From: Mesorhizobium sp. M2A.F.Ca.ET.046.03.2.1
Lineage (GTDB): Bacteria; Pseudomonadota; Alphaproteobacteria; Rhizobiales; Rhizobiaceae
Direction of reading: 5' to 3'
Length of the DNA stretch: 64,000 bases
NCBI RefSeq assembly: GCF_003952425.1
Contig: NZ_CP034449.1
Span: 3,720,001-3,784,000, forward strand
Part shown: piece after piece, positions 17,568-28,194 of the stretch
Numbering within the stretch: the first letter of the stretch is position 1
Layout of the letters: every line of letters begins with the position of its first letter
Program-made: the position numbers and the translations under genes
Notes under the pieces: model-generated
What the model saw: only the letters and a program-made list of their open reading frames with translations
Database searches by the model: none
What the model was told of the DNA's origin: nothing

Positions 17568-19439
17568 ATGCAATATAGGCGCTATATCGAGGGCCTTAGG
17601 GCCGTTGCTGTACTTCCGGTCGTACTCTTTCATTTCGGAATTTCGGCGATCCCGGGTGGCTTTAGCGGGGTCGATATCTTCTTCGTCATCTCCGGCTACC
17701 TAACCAGCGGAAGCCTCCTGGATGACCTTGAACGCGGCCAATTTTCCATCGTCAACTTCTACTGGCGCCGTGCCCGGCGCATTCTGCCGGCGCTCGTCTT
17801 TGTGATGCTTCTCACCTGCATTGCAGCATTGTTCATTCTTCTGCCACCGGATCTGCGCGGATTCAGTCTTAGCATCATAGCTACCTCGACCTTCTGGTCG
17901 AACGTTTTCTTCTGGAAAACGTCAAGTTACTTCTCTATCGATGCCGCGCTTCTACCACTGTTGCACACTTGGCCGCTTTCCGTAGCGGAGCAGTACTACA
18001 TCTTCGCACCAATCCTGATGTTCCTAATCTATCGCTACATCGGGAAGCGCTGGCTGACGACACTTCTTCCGATAATTCTCTGCAGCTTCGTAGTGGCGGT
18101 GATGGCGACATCGCTGGCACCCACCGCCGGATTCTATCTGCTGCCGACCCGAATCTGGGAACTCATGTTGGGCGCCCTGCTCATGCTCAAATGCCCCTCG
18201 CCGCTGGGCAACCGATTCCTGATGGAGTCGGTGGGGGTGGCCGGATTTGGCCTTCTCGCCATCGGGTTCTTCGCGATTTCGGCGAGTGATCCGTTCCCAG
18301 GCTACAACGCCTTGTATCCATGCATCGGAACGGCCCTTCTGATCTATGTTGGCCAAAATACCCCCTCGACGGTCGCCACCCGCATGCTCGAAGTCCGGCC
18401 GCTGGTCTGGATTGGGCTCATCTCGTATTCGTTGTATCTTGTTCACTGGCCTCTCAATGCGTTCGCGCACTATCTTTCGTTCCAAAAACTCGATCCGTTG
18501 ATGACCGGTGCGATGTTGGTGGCAAGCCTCGCATTGGCTGCATTCTCCTGGAAGTTTGTAGAGCAGCCGTTTCGACAGAAGAGGGCCTTCACCTCCCCGG
18601 GGCCTATCTTCGCCTTTTCAGCGCTCGCGATCGTTGTCCTTTGTGCCGGCGGAGCGGCGGGGGCGCTCGGCAATGGCTTTCCGCAACGGTTTCCGGACTA
18701 TGTCCAGCGGCGCATTTCCGTCGGGGACTGGAGGAATGGCATCTGTTTCAACGAGGGCACCAGCCGGATCGAAAGCTGGAATATGGAGGATTGCACGCGC
18801 ACCAGCGGTTTTCCAACAACGGTTTTTTTGTGGGGCGACTCCTTCGCCGCGCACTATGTTTCCGGCTTGGGTGCTAACATAAATCGATTGCAGGCGAACA
18901 TCGTTGAATATACGTACGCCAGCTGCGCGCCGATACTCTATTACTACCCTTACGATCGTCTTGATTGTGTCCGGTTCAATCGCAAGGCCTTGGACGTCAT
19001 CTTGGAAGCGGACATCAAGACGGTTATCCTCAGCGGTAGATGGAGTGACTATGAGGTCAGAGGTTTCGACGGTCTTCAGCAAACAATCGCTACGCTTCGT
19101 GCCCTGGGCGTGCGCGTGTTTGTCATCGGCCAGTCTCCGCAGTTCCCAACTGACGTCCGGAAAATTGCGTTCTTCGCCAAGCGCCAAAATCTGGACGATA
19201 CGTCCTGGCCGATCGCGATGGACCCCGACATCAACGAACGTGTGCGCTCATTTACCAAAGGCGCCACATTCATCGATCCGCTGAAATTCCTGTGCAGCGC
19301 AGGACGCTGCGCCTATTCCGATAGAGGAGAGTTTTTATATTTCGACTATGGTCATTTCTCTTCAGCCGGCGCCACACTGGCAATCTCGAAATACTGGCCG
19401 GCTTTTGGCAAGGACAATGCTCTTCCTAAGACGAAGTAG
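17568..19439 (+). CDS. Membrane acyltransferase with SGNH domain (OafA/YrhL family)
   Basis: A 623-residue protein. Residues 1-370 form an acyltransferase-3 membrane domain with about ten helices; MQYRRYIEGLRAVAVLPVVLFH, SGVDIFFVISGYL and HTWPLSVAEQYY are its conserved motifs. Residues 390-623 form an SGNH-hydrolase-like periplasmic domain with the nucleophile block FLWGDSFAAHY. Such proteins O-acetylate surface or secreted polysaccharides. The substrate cannot be told from the sequence. It lies 83 nt after the CpaD-like gene on the same strand, preceded by AAAAGGAACC. It may read on from the ttsI operon, but I found no tts box of its own. Confidence 0.85.
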   Translation: MQYRRYIEGLRAVAVLPVVLFHFGISAIPGGFSGVDIFFVISGYLTSGSLLDDLERGQFSIVNFYWRRARRILPALVFVMLLTCIAALFILLPPDLRGFSLSIIATSTFWSNVFFWKTSSYFSIDAALLPLLHTWPLSVAEQYYIFAPILMFLIYRYIGKRWLTTLLPIILCSFVVAVMATSLAPTAGFYLLPTRIWELMLGALLMLKCPSPLGNRFLMESVGVAGFGLLAIGFFAISASDPFPGYNALYPCIGTALLIYVGQNTPSTVATRMLEVRPLVWIGLISYSLYLVHWPLNAFAHYLSFQKLDPLMTGAMLVASLALAAFSWKFVEQPFRQKRAFTSPGPIFAFSALAIVVLCAGGAAGALGNGFPQRFPDYVQRRISVGDWRNGICFNEGTSRIESWNMEDCTRTSGFPTTVFLWGDSFAAHYVSGLGANINRLQANIVEYTYASCAPILYYYPYDRLDCVRFNRKALDVILEADIKTVILSGRWSDYEVRGFDGLQQTIATLRALGVRVFVIGQSPQFPTDVRKIAFFAKRQNLDDTSWPIAMDPDINERVRSFTKGATFIDPLKFLCSAGRCAYSDRGEFLYFDYGHFSSAGATLAISKYWPAFGKDNALPKTK

Positions 19440-19921
19440 CGGCTCAGCGGCTGACAAGCACCAGTACGGGTCCCAGTGATAGCTCCTGCTTCCGCAGCAG
19501 CCGCGACGATGGAGCTGTTCAGGTTTAAGGCCCCCCGATAGTGACCTAGGATGGGTGCTGCCACGCGGCTCGGACTCAGCGTGCATTATCACGTAAATGT
19601 TGAGAGAATGAATGGCGCCGCGAAGGGCAATTCCAGCCGTCCAAAGCGACAGGCGTGTCGCGGCCTCGACATTGCAGTGGCGCTTACCTAACACGGCCTC
19701 ACACTGCCCTCTAAGCGGCCCCGAATTTGAACTGACGGCCCCTGGCCGGTTCATCGGGCAGGTCAAGGGCTAGGTGTAGTACACAGGGCTCATAACTTTC
19801 AGTTTCTAGTTGGTACGATGGGCCGTGGACGGTCGATGCAGACTTCAAGATGGCGAACGAAGCTCTCCATGCGTGCGTTGTCGAGGCAAGTGCCTTTGCC
19901 ATGCTCGCGACTGGAGAGATT
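19440..19921. other. Gap with IS3-type transposase remnant
   Basis: No intact gene. Minus-strand sequence at about 19800-19920 is the end of an IS3-type transposase; the remainder shows nothing I recognise. Confidence 0.5.
19800..19920 (-). pseudogene. IS3-type transposase C-terminal remnant
   Basis: On the minus strand the frame directly downstream of the porin stop reads SREHGKGTCLDNARMESF, the hallmark of IS3 OrfB near its catalytic Glu (SRKGNCLDNAxMESFF). The frame is then lost. It is a short dead fragment abutting the 3' end of the porin gene. Confidence 0.6.
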
Positions 19922-21061
19922 TCAAAATGAGCCTTGTAAGCGGAGAATGCCGCCGACGCTGTTCGGCTTGCTCGTGCCCTTGACGGCGGTAGGCTCGGCA
20001 GGGCCGAGGCCAGAGTTGCCGTAGTGGTCGTAATCGACCTCGGCTGTGACCGTGAAGCCGGGAACGACCATGTAGGCGACGTTTGCAGCCACACCAGCAT
20101 CCTTGAGCTGATCACCCGAGACCTGAAGGTTGAACGAAGTTTTCTCGTCAAACTCGTAGGTGGCGCCCGCCCAGAAAGCCCACTGGCCGTTCCAGATTTT
20201 GTACGAGCCGCGCCCATGATTGGCAATTGCGCCGTTTGAGTCCTCGTTGAGACTGGCATTGGAACCGTAGCCGAAGAGTCCAAACAGCGACAGCTGGTTT
20301 GTGACAGCGACGTCGACGCGGATCTTGCCGGCAAAAGCTTCGTAATTGCTGTCATAAGCCGCGACGCCGGTGATCGAGCCCCAGCCTTGCGTGTATTTCA
20401 AGCCGGCGACAACGTGCGGAATATAGCTGTCGATAGTACCGGCTGAGCCCGATCCTTGTTCGAGCGAAATCACAGTCGAAATGCCGTTGCCGGCGTCGAA
20501 GTGGTACTGAGCCACGTTGGTGTCGAAGCCGGCCGACGGAACGAGCATACTATCGAGAACGTCGCCAGCGTAGCTTACAAACGTATCGAAGGCCGACCCC
20601 TCCTTGCCAACTCGCAGGCCTCCCAGCTCGACCCAGGCAGAAGCCAGTGCGAGGCCGCTGTTGAAATCATAGTTCTGAGGACTGTCATGCGAGTTAGCGC
20701 TGTTGCCAAAATTCACGTGGGTTTCGGTATAGGTCGTCAACGCGCCGAGCTCGGTCTGCTGGCCGGTCCAAGTTTTGAACGTGAAGCGTGTGCTGTTTCG
20801 CCAAGTGCCTTGGTCCTCGCCAGTTCTCACGTCCGAGGTTCTTGCGCTGTCATACGATCGGACGTCACCCAGGCCGATATCGTAACGGACATAGCCGCCG
20901 ATGCGCAGGCAGGTCTCGGTGTTGGGAATATAGGAATATCCCGAGCCGAGGACGTCGCAGATCTTGATGTACTCGGCCGGTTCCCGCTCGGCGCCAGCTG
21001 CTCGACCGACGGAAACGGTCATCAGAGCAGTTAAGCCGAGAAGAGGACTCTTGATGTACAT
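19922..21061 (-). CDS. Alphaproteobacterial porin
   Basis: Outer-membrane general diffusion porin (Omp2b/RopA family). The ATG at 21061 is preceded by GGAGATCT and gives 379 residues beginning MYIKSPLLGLTALMTVSV, a signal peptide that ends near GRAAGAE. The mature N-terminus EYIKICDVLGSGYSYIPNTE-like block (key: YIKICDxxGxGYxYIPxTETCLRIGGYVR) is diagnostic for this family. The rest is beta-strand-rich with the terminal aromatic LQGSF. The frame extends upstream to 21232 but that part is unlike a signal peptide. Confidence 0.92.
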   Translation of the reverse strand: MYIKSPLLGLTALMTVSVGRAAGAEREPAEYIKICDVLGSGYSYIPNTETCLRIGGYVRYDIGLGDVRSYDSARTSDVRTGEDQGTWRNSTRFTFKTWTGQQTELGALTTYTETHVNFGNSANSHDSPQNYDFNSGLALASAWVELGGLRVGKEGSAFDTFVSYAGDVLDSMLVPSAGFDTNVAQYHFDAGNGISTVISLEQGSGSAGTIDSYIPHVVAGLKYTQGWGSITGVAAYDSNYEAFAGKIRVDVAVTNQLSLFGLFGYGSNASLNEDSNGAIANHGRGSYKIWNGQWAFWAGATYEFDEKTSFNLQVSGDQLKDAGVAANVAYMVVPGFTVTAEVDYDHYGNSGLGPAEPTAVKGTSKPNSVGGILRLQGSF

Positions 21062-21686
21062 GTCTAGATCTCCATGAAGGAATAAAAAGGATAGAGGCGA
21101 AAGAGCAAGCTTTTCCTCTAAATTTTGTGCGTGTTGTCTCCAATATGTGGACGCCAAAGCGCTTGACACGAGAGGTGAGCCAGCGTAAAAGCCACATGTA
21201 CTTATAATAGTGTTTTCTGTTAGGAGATTCATTATCGTTTACATGTGAAACACTCCGGTCGGACCGCTGCAGCTCTCCGAAATAGAGCAGCAAGCGACAT
21301 GCCAACCTGAAGCGTAAATGCGGCCGACACCAAAATCGGGCCGACGCGCCTTCGTCTCGCTGGAATCACTTTTTTTGAGGGTCACTGCGAAAAGCAATGT
21401 GCGACACGGTTCGCCATGTTCGATATGTGACAGTCTCGTTTAACAGCGACGGCTTCCCGTCTGACCGCAACGGAGGCCGCGCCATGCGCTACCGAGAAGG
21501 ATCACTGCGCGTACGCTCCGCAAGGGCTGCGCCAGGAACAGAGGGCGTGCGCGTCCGAGGCGTCGCATGGTGGCCGCAGCACCTTTTCGCCGCTGTAAGT
21601 TCGCCGTGCAGGTACATTGCGCGGCCGGAAGCGAGAGGGAGCGCACCCTGAAACGGCTGCCTACGGCTCGCCTCGAGTAATTGGCG
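21062..21686. other. Intergenic region between divergent porin and small membrane protein
   Basis: About 620 nt with only short, overlapping frames. It must hold the promoters of the porin (leftward) and of the small membrane protein (rightward). I recognise no operator in it. Confidence 0.45.
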
Positions 21687-22100
21687 ATGAACAGCATTCT
21701 CGAGAACTTAGTCTCGACGGAAAGAGCAACGAAAGGAAGCCGCTTGGACGAGCACGATCCGAAGGAAGAACCGATCGAGACCATTTTCCGCAACGGCACA
21801 ATCACTGCCGTGGGTATCCTGCTTGCCTTTTCGCTCGGCTTCCTCACTCATTGGGCCGCGAACCCCTTGCCATGGCAACTCTACGATCTGTTCGCCGTAG
21901 TGCCGATCCTGCTCGGCATCGCACTGCAGATGAGAGCGCTGTCCATGCTGCTCGACATGAGTTCCTTGCGGCGCCCCATCTACGAACGCGCCAATCGCAT
22001 TTTCATGGTCGGCCTCATCCAGACCGCGTGTGGCGTCGGCATGGCCATCTTGGTCGATCTTTTCGGGATATCGGTAGGGGGCACGCTGCCCGGCGCTTGA
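21687..22100 (+). CDS. Small integral membrane protein of unknown function
   Basis: A 137-residue protein from the ATG at 21687 (an in-frame TTG at 21681 is possible). An acidic N-terminus of about 35 residues (KGSRLDEHDPKEEPIE) is followed by about three membrane helices (roughly residues 40-58, 66-86 and 107-130). I do not recognise the family. Codon use and hydrophobic pattern support a real gene. Neighbours are the divergent porin and the hemN pseudogene, which give no hint of function. Confidence 0.6.
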   Translation: MNSILENLVSTERATKGSRLDEHDPKEEPIETIFRNGTITAVGILLAFSLGFLTHWAANPLPWQLYDLFAVVPILLGIALQMRALSMLLDMSSLRRPIYERANRIFMVGLIQTACGVGMAILVDLFGISVGGTLPGA

Positions 22101-22570
22101 CGACAAGCCACACCGCCGCTCTTCGCTCGAAGCGACGTCAAGCCGGGGAACCTTGTGCACCCCCTAGCGGCGTCCTCCTTTCATCAAATGAGCCGACGTC
22201 AGCTTTAGAGCGTCTCGGTGGCTAAAGCCGGTATGGTTTTTCGGCCGGCAGGGAAGGCCGCTGGCTGGACCTGGATGGCGTCTGAACGAGGCTTGACAGG
22301 TCCGTTGCGTCGGACATGAATTTCGCATTGCAAAGTTCTTCCGCAGACGCCTCAAGCACACTGCACTGGCGTCACGTACTACTCAGACGTTGAATGCGGC
22401 ACCGCACCATCACCTCAGGCGCAACCATGGCACGCGCGCTCCCCGGCGTGGTTGACCCCATCCTGTCCAAACGAGACTGCGACATAAGCGGGACGCACTG
22501 ACTTAGGTCAGAGACCAGGACGAGCGCGCAACGAAAGAATGATGGATCAGCGACGTGGGATGACAGCTCC
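22101..22570. other. Gap before the hemN remnant
   Basis: About 470 nt with no credible gene. I looked for Fnr/FixK-type TTGAT-N4-ATCAA sites and sigma54 promoters and saw none. Confidence 0.45.
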
Positions 22571-23897
22571 TTGCACACCTCAATCCTGACAAAGTACCGG
22601 GACCCCCGGCCGCCTTGGTATACCATCTATCCGACTGTGCCAGACTTCTCTGCGGCAGTTGGTGCTGACGATTATGAGGAATGGCTGGGGGGCCTCCCGG
22701 CCGACGAATCGGTGTCGCTCTATTTCCACATTCCGTTTTGCCGATCCATGTGCTGGTATTGCGGCTTCCCTACCGCGGTCATCCGTCGCAACGGCCCGAT
22801 CCTTAATTATTTAGCGGTGCTGCGTCAGGAGATCAGTTTGGTGTCGGAGCAAGTGCGGCAAGGGCTGCCGGTGAGCGATGTGCATTTCGGCGCGGAACGC
22901 CTCACCTTATCGGGCCAGCCGAGCACTTGGCGCTGATGGAATTTCTACGCCGCCACTTCGCTTTCAGCAAAACTGCTGCGATCACCGTGGAGATCGATCC
23001 CCGAACGTTCACACCGGAAATGGCCGAAGCCTTGGCAGCTAACGGTGTCAACCGCGCGAGCATCGGCGTGCAGAGCTTTGATCCCGATGTGCAAAGGCGA
23101 TCAATCGGATCCAGAGTAAGGTGCAGACGGCCGCTGCAGTCCAAAATCTCCGCCGGCATGGCGTTGGCCATATCAACTTCGACCTCATCTTCGGTCTACC
23201 GAAACAGACTGTGCAGTCCTGCATCCAGACCGCGATGGCTGCGGTCGCCATGCGCCCCAACCGGCTTGCGGTGTTCGGATACGCGCATATTCCTTCCGTG
23301 ATAAAGAACCAGCGCCTATCGAGCAGGCAGGTCTACCGGACGGCGATCTTCGCGCCGAACAGGCTGCAGCTGTCGCCGAGACACTGGTTGGCGCTGGCTA
23401 CCGGGAGATCGGGCTCGATCATTTCGCTCCGCCGGACGACGAACTCGCGCTAGCGCAGAAGACCGGGCGCGCCTACGGCGTAATTCGCTGGGATACTCGG
23501 CCGATACTTGCAAAACGTGATCGGCTTAGGCGCGTCGGCTATTGGCCGAGTCCGCGAGGGGTATGTTCAGAACGAAGTAACACGGGATTCTTACGCCCGG
23601 CACATCGCAAGTGGACGTCTGGCGACATCAAAGGGTCACCGTCTGACCGACGATGACCGGGTGCGCGCAGCGATCATCGAGCGACTGATGTGCGATTTGG
23701 AGGCCGACGTGCCGACCATCTGTGCCGCCCACGAAATCGAACCAGCTCGTTTTCTCGATTCAGTTGAGAGTTTGGTGACGCTGGCTGAGGAGGGGATCCT
23801 GGACGTCGAAAACGGCTTCATCCGCGTGCGGCCGGAGCACCGCTTTGTTGTTCGCGCCGTTGCTGCTGCATTCGATGCTTTTCTCGCGAATCGATGA
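22571..23897 (+). pseudogene. hemN: Decayed oxygen-independent coproporphyrinogen III oxidase (HemN)
   Basis: HemN is a radical-SAM enzyme of anaerobic haem synthesis. Pieces in order are: YTIYPTVPDFSAAVGADDY with the cluster motif FHIPFCRSMCWYCG (22571-22890), EFLRRHFAFSK...VEIDPRTFTPEMAEALAANGVNRASIGVQSFDPDVQ (22927-23095), VGHINFDLIFGLPKQT (23121-23300), YREIGLDHFAPPDDEL (about 23390-23450) and VIGLGASAIGRVREGYVQN to the end (23508-23897). At least four frame changes separate them, near 22890, 23097, 23310 and 23500. Each is a small indel. This is true decay and not one sequencing error. Confidence 0.85.
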
Positions 23898-24131
23898 GTT
23901 GAGGCCACGACGCCGAAAGGCATCAAACCTTGTTTGGCGCTCGTCGGCATGGGCTCTCGCAGAAGACTCCGCAAGCGTATGCAGGGGACTTCCACTTGAC
24001 GCCGCGTTCACCATCATCTCGCCTGGGTGCGCGCGAAAGCGCACAACCCGGAGCACGCTGCTCTCGGTGTGAGGCTGTGCTCTGCAAAGCACCGGTGATC
24101 CACCCTGTCCCTGGACAGCAGCTTGATGGCG

Positions 24132-25775
24132 TCATCTTGGAGGACGAGAAAAGATTGTCGAGGTACGGGTACGAATTGCCTCGGTCGTCCGTTCAATCGA
24201 AAGCACTGTCTGCGGAGGCACCTCTCCTTCATGCAGTGACAGGAGATGCTGGGCGACTTCCTTATCTGCTGCGGTGAGTCGATGATTTAGGCGGAGAAAG
24301 TCCATCCAGGTGGGGGTGCGGAATGTCTCCGTCCAAAGTGACGGTGTTTGCAGATTTCGCTGGAGCGTCCAGTTTCGTGCACCGGCACGGCTCTGGACGT
24401 GTCGCCGCGTGCGCATGGAGCCCAGAAAGGCCTCGATATTTTCCTCCGATATCAAATACTCGACCTTGGCCACGATAGGGCCACTTCTGGGTTTCAGATC
24501 GAGAGCCACGTCCGGCGGATGAAAAACTGAACTTTCTTGATCGGTTTCTTCCCAGGGACGGACCGGCAACACGATCCCCGCTGCTGCAACCAGCAACAGA
24601 GCGCCTGCGGCGCCCTCCAATGCTAAGGTCAAGGAATAGTTTTGCGCGACAGAACCCCAGATCCAGCTGCCAGCAGCCATACCGCCTGCGCTCAAGGCGT
24701 AGTAAATGGAGAGCGTGCGGCCTACAACCCACCTTGGGCTTGCCAACTGCACCGACACGTCAATGCCCGTCCAGGTGATAAGCCAACCCGCTCCGCCGAG
24801 CGCCAGCGAAATGGCCGCCACAGGAATCGACGATGTAAGGGCAAGGGAGAGGCAACAGACTGCACAAGCCACAGAGGCGAAGGCCACCAGCCTGTTTTGA
24901 GACGTGACCTTCCTCAAGAAGCCGTTGCCCATGCCCGCGATGAAAGCACCCATGCCGAAGCCGGCCAATAAGATACCGTAGACAATTGGCCCACTCTTCA
25001 ACTGATCCCGGACGACGAGGGGGAGCAACGCCAGAATGGAGATGCTTGCCAATCCGAAAAGAGCGGCTCGGGCGGTCGCTGCCCTGATCTCCAAAGACAT
25101 CGCAGTAAAGCGCACTCCGTCATGAATTGCCGTCGTCATTCTCTCACGAGGGAGAGGCGAAGAGCGGACCTCCCATTTGGTGCGCCATATCGCGCTTATG
25201 GGCGCCAGATCACTCACCGCAGCCAAGGCGAAAGCGGCCAGCGGCCCAAAGACGGCCAGGATCACGCCCCCCAAGGCCGGACCAACGCTGCGCACAATGT
25301 TGTATCCGACGGACATAAGCGTCACTGCGGCCGGAATGTCGCGTTTGTGAAGGATATCGCCGACCGAAGCGTGCCAAGCCGGATCATTCAAGGCAAAGCC
25401 GCAGCCGGCCAGGAAACCTAACCCGAGAATCAGCCAAGGACTGACAAATCCCAGACCCACAGAAATCATCAGCGTCGTCGACGCCGATGCTATCAGGCAG
25501 TGTCCCGCAAACATCACCCACCGGCGGCTGAAGTTGTCGGCAATGGCTCCGGCGAAAACTGAGAGGAAGAACACCGGCAATGTGGATGCGGCCTGGACGA
25601 GTGCCACCATGAGGTCGGACGCTGAAATCGTTGCCATAAGCCAACTGATGGCGACCGTTTGCACTAGCCAACCGAGGCTGGAAATCTGGGTGGCCGCCCA
25701 AATTGAGCGAAACACCTTGTTTCGAAATGGGGCGAGCGTCTTTGAAACGGGCGGTTGAGGATTTTCGCTCTGCAT
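24132..25775 (-). CDS. MFS transporter with C-terminal soluble domain (MFS_3/DUF894 type)
   Basis: A 547-residue inner-membrane transporter. Residues 1-410 hold about twelve helices beginning with FRSIWAATQISSLGWLVQTVAISWLM, and the first cytoplasmic loop has GAIADNFSRRWVM. Residues 420-547 form a soluble domain with VAKVEYLISEENIEAFLGSMRTRR and a WTLQRN...WTETF pattern, as in the EntS-like MFS_3 family. Such proteins export siderophores or small molecules, but the substrate here is unknown. It stands alone, reads toward the hemN remnant, and has no visible lesion. Confidence 0.85.
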   Translation of the reverse strand: MQSENPQPPVSKTLAPFRNKVFRSIWAATQISSLGWLVQTVAISWLMATISASDLMVALVQAASTLPVFFLSVFAGAIADNFSRRWVMFAGHCLIASASTTLMISVGLGFVSPWLILGLGFLAGCGFALNDPAWHASVGDILHKRDIPAAVTLMSVGYNIVRSVGPALGGVILAVFGPLAAFALAAVSDLAPISAIWRTKWEVRSSPLPRERMTTAIHDGVRFTAMSLEIRAATARAALFGLASISILALLPLVVRDQLKSGPIVYGILLAGFGMGAFIAGMGNGFLRKVTSQNRLVAFASVACAVCCLSLALTSSIPVAAISLALGGAGWLITWTGIDVSVQLASPRWVVGRTLSIYYALSAGGMAAGSWIWGSVAQNYSLTLALEGAAGALLLVAAAGIVLPVRPWEETDQESSVFHPPDVALDLKPRSGPIVAKVEYLISEENIEAFLGSMRTRRHVQSRAGARNWTLQRNLQTPSLWTETFRTPTWMDFLRLNHRLTAADKEVAQHLLSLHEGEVPPQTVLSIERTTEAIRTRTSTIFSRPPR

Positions 25776-25948
25776 GAGGTATTGCTGGCCTTCGATGAGC
25801 GCTGCGATTTGAGCAAGCGGGTCGATACTTAGACATCGCGGAGCACCGCACGGAACCCAGCTCTATGGAGCTTGCCGGCGACTATTTACGTATTGAGCCA
25901 TTCTCATAGTCTCATTCATGAGCAGTCCTGTGCGCAAGCATTGCTTTG

Positions 25949-26932
25949 CTAAATTCCCACCACAAGCGCGCCGCCGCTGAGACCCGCACCCGCTGCCGCC
26001 AAGAGGACTTTCTCGCCAGGCCGAAACGGCTGCGCCCGATGGGCCAGCGACAATGAGAGCGGGATCGTCGCGGCGGAAGAGTTGCCATATTCGGCGATCG
26101 TCTTGACGATCGAGTGATCAGCGATGCCGAGGTTCCTGCCGACCGCGTCGAAAATGCGCGCATTGGCCTGATGCGGCACGAAACGATCGAGGTCTTGCGG
26201 CCTCAGTCGGGCAGCAGTGAGCGCATCTCTCGAGCAGGCGGTCATCATCTCCACGGCCTTGCTGAATACTTCACGGCCGTCAGTGATCGTCATCCGTGTC
26301 TGCGCGAGGTCGAGGTCGGCATGGAACGGAGTGTTGCTTCCCCCGGCGGGAATCTGGATTAGCCCGTAGCGCGAGCCGTCGGAATCCACCGAAGCGCCGA
26401 GAATGCCTCGATCCGGGTCATCGCAAGGACTGATCACCATGGCGCCGGCGGCATCGGCAAACAGCACGGCGCTGGCGCGCTCGGCCAAATTGATGCGGTG
26501 GCTGAGGATGTTGGCGGCGATGACAAGGCTCGCTTTGCCGTGCAGGCGGGTGAACCCGTCGGCGAACATCAGCGCATAGATGAAGCCGGCGCAGGCGCCG
26601 GTCAGGTCGATCGCTCCGGCGCGGCCTAGCCCCAGCCGATGTGCGACCAGCGGCGCGCTTGGCGGCAGAAGGTGATCGGGCGTCGACGTGGCGAGCAAGA
26701 GTAGACCGACGTCGCCGCGGTCGATACCGGCATTGGTCAGCGCCATGTCGCCGGCAGAGGCGGCAAGGCCCGACAGCGTGTCTTCGTCTGTTGCCCAGAA
26801 GCGCGAGCGAATTCCGGTGCGCCGCTCGATCCAGCCGGGCTCAAGCCCGAGCCGGTCTTCGATTTCCGGGTTCTCGACCTTGCGCGCCGGCGCATGATGG
26901 CCGAAGCCGAGAACGCGCGACGATAGGTTCAT
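25949..26932 (-). CDS. bioZ: BioZ, KAS III-like enzyme for biotin precursor synthesis
   Basis: FabH-like 3-ketoacyl-ACP synthase that makes the pimeloyl precursor; BioZ was first found on the M. loti symbiosis island and uses glutaryl-type primers in other alphaproteobacteria. The 327-residue protein has the full catalytic triad Cys114 (DLTGACAGF), His254 (PHQANARI) and Asn284 (EYGNSSAAT). It is the last gene of the bio operon and overlaps the bioA stop by 4 nt. Gene context distinguishes it from a housekeeping FabH. Confidence 0.92.
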   Translation of the reverse strand: MNLSSRVLGFGHHAPARKVENPEIEDRLGLEPGWIERRTGIRSRFWATDEDTLSGLAASAGDMALTNAGIDRGDVGLLLLATSTPDHLLPPSAPLVAHRLGLGRAGAIDLTGACAGFIYALMFADGFTRLHGKASLVIAANILSHRINLAERASAVLFADAAGAMVISPCDDPDRGILGASVDSDGSRYGLIQIPAGGSNTPFHADLDLAQTRMTITDGREVFSKAVEMMTACSRDALTAARLRPQDLDRFVPHQANARIFDAVGRNLGIADHSIVKTIAEYGNSSAATIPLSLSLAHRAQPFRPGEKVLLAAAGAGLSGGALVVGI

Positions 26933-28194
26933 GGCCGCGAGCCGAAGCGTTCGCCGGCCTCCTCTATCGCGTCATAGAGCCCGCCCAATTCGTCGCTGGT
27001 GATGCAATAGGGCGGTAGAAGATAGAGGACATTGCCGAGCGGGCGCACAAGTAGCCCCCGCTCAAGGAAAAAAGCGCGCAGTTTTGGCCCGATCTCGGCC
27101 AGATAACCGGCTGAGCCGGTGCGTAGGTCGAGTGCCGCGATGGTGCCGGTTGTCCGGCAGTCGGTGAAATATGGATTGACCCGGAAGCGTTGCAGCCCGG
27201 CGGCCTGCCTCGCGCTCAAGACCGCGATCCGCTCGGCCACCGGCTCGTCACGCCAGATCTCGACATTGGCAAGTGCTGCCGCGCAGGCGATCGGATTGGC
27301 GGTGTAGGAGCTCGAATGGAAAAACGTCTTCTTGCGATCCTCCGAAAAGTGAGCGTGGAAGATGGCATCGGTGGCGATCGTGGCGGCCAGCGGGATGGTA
27401 CCACCGGTCAGACCTTTCGAGGTGCACAAGATGTCGGGCGAGACGGACGCCTGTTCGCAGGCAAACATGGTTCCGGTGCGCCCCCAGCCGGTCATCACTT
27501 CATCGGCGATCAGCAGCGTGCCGGAGGCTTCGGCGATCCTCTTCAATTCGGCAAGAACCCAGGCCGGATACATCAGCATGCCGCCGGCGCCAAGCACCAG
27601 CGGCTCGACGATCAGCGCGGCTGCGCGCCGGTCGCGGCTAACGGCCTCGAACCGATCCAGCGTTTCCTGCTCGCGCCCGGCGGCCGGGAAGGGGATGGCG
27701 TCGACCTCGAACAGCAAAGGATCATAGGCGGCGTTGAAGACGCCGCGGGCGCCGACGCTCATCGCCCCGATCGTGTCGCCATGATAGCTGTGCTCCATGA
27801 CGGCGATGCGCGAACGCGGCGCGCCGATGTTGCGGAAATAGCCGAGCGCCATCTTCAGCGCGACTTCGACTGAGGTGGAGCCACTGTCGGAATAGAACAC
27901 CCGGTCGAGGCCGGCGGGTGCGATGCCGATAAGCGCCTCGGCCAGCCGTTCGGCCGGCTCGTGGGTGAAGCCCGCGAAGATGATCTGGTCGAGGCTCGAC
28001 GCGGTCGTCTCGATGGCCTTCATGATGCGGGGGTGGCGATGGCCATGGGTGACGACCCACCAGGAAGAAATCGCATCGAGGATGCGGAAGCCGTCGGCCT
28101 TGTGGAGATAGGCGCCTTCAGTCAGCACGATTTCAGGGACCGAGGGCTCTAGCGCGTGCTGCGTGAACGGATGCCAGACTCGAGACTCCGCCAT
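26929..28194 (-). CDS. bioA: Adenosylmethionine-8-amino-7-oxononanoate aminotransferase
   Basis: PLP enzyme that converts KAPA to DAPA, using SAM as amino donor. The 421-residue protein has the class III aminotransferase pattern: [15 protein letters not shown] near the N-terminus, [30 protein letters not shown], and the PLP lysine in CTSKGLTGG. It overlaps bioD upstream by one base and bioZ downstream by 4 nt. It is intact and full length. Confidence 0.95.
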   Translation of the reverse strand: MAESRVWHPFTQHALEPSVPEIVLTEGAYLHKADGFRILDAISSWWVVTHGHRHPRIMKAIETTASSLDQIIFAGFTHEPAERLAEALIGIAPAGLDRVFYSDSGSTSVEVALKMALGYFRNIGAPRSRIAVMEHSYHGDTIGAMSVGARGVFNAAYDPLLFEVDAIPFPAAGREQETLDRFEAVSRDRRAAALIVEPLVLGAGGMLMYPAWVLAELKRIAEASGTLLIADEVMTGWGRTGTMFACEQASVSPDILCTSKGLTGGTIPLAATIATDAIFHAHFSEDRKKTFFHSSSYTANPIACAAALANVEIWRDEPVAERIAVLSARQAAGLQRFRVNPYFTDCRTTGTIAALDLRTGSAGYLAEIGPKLRAFFLERGLLVRPLGNVLYLLPPYCITSDELGGLYDAIEEAGERFGSRP

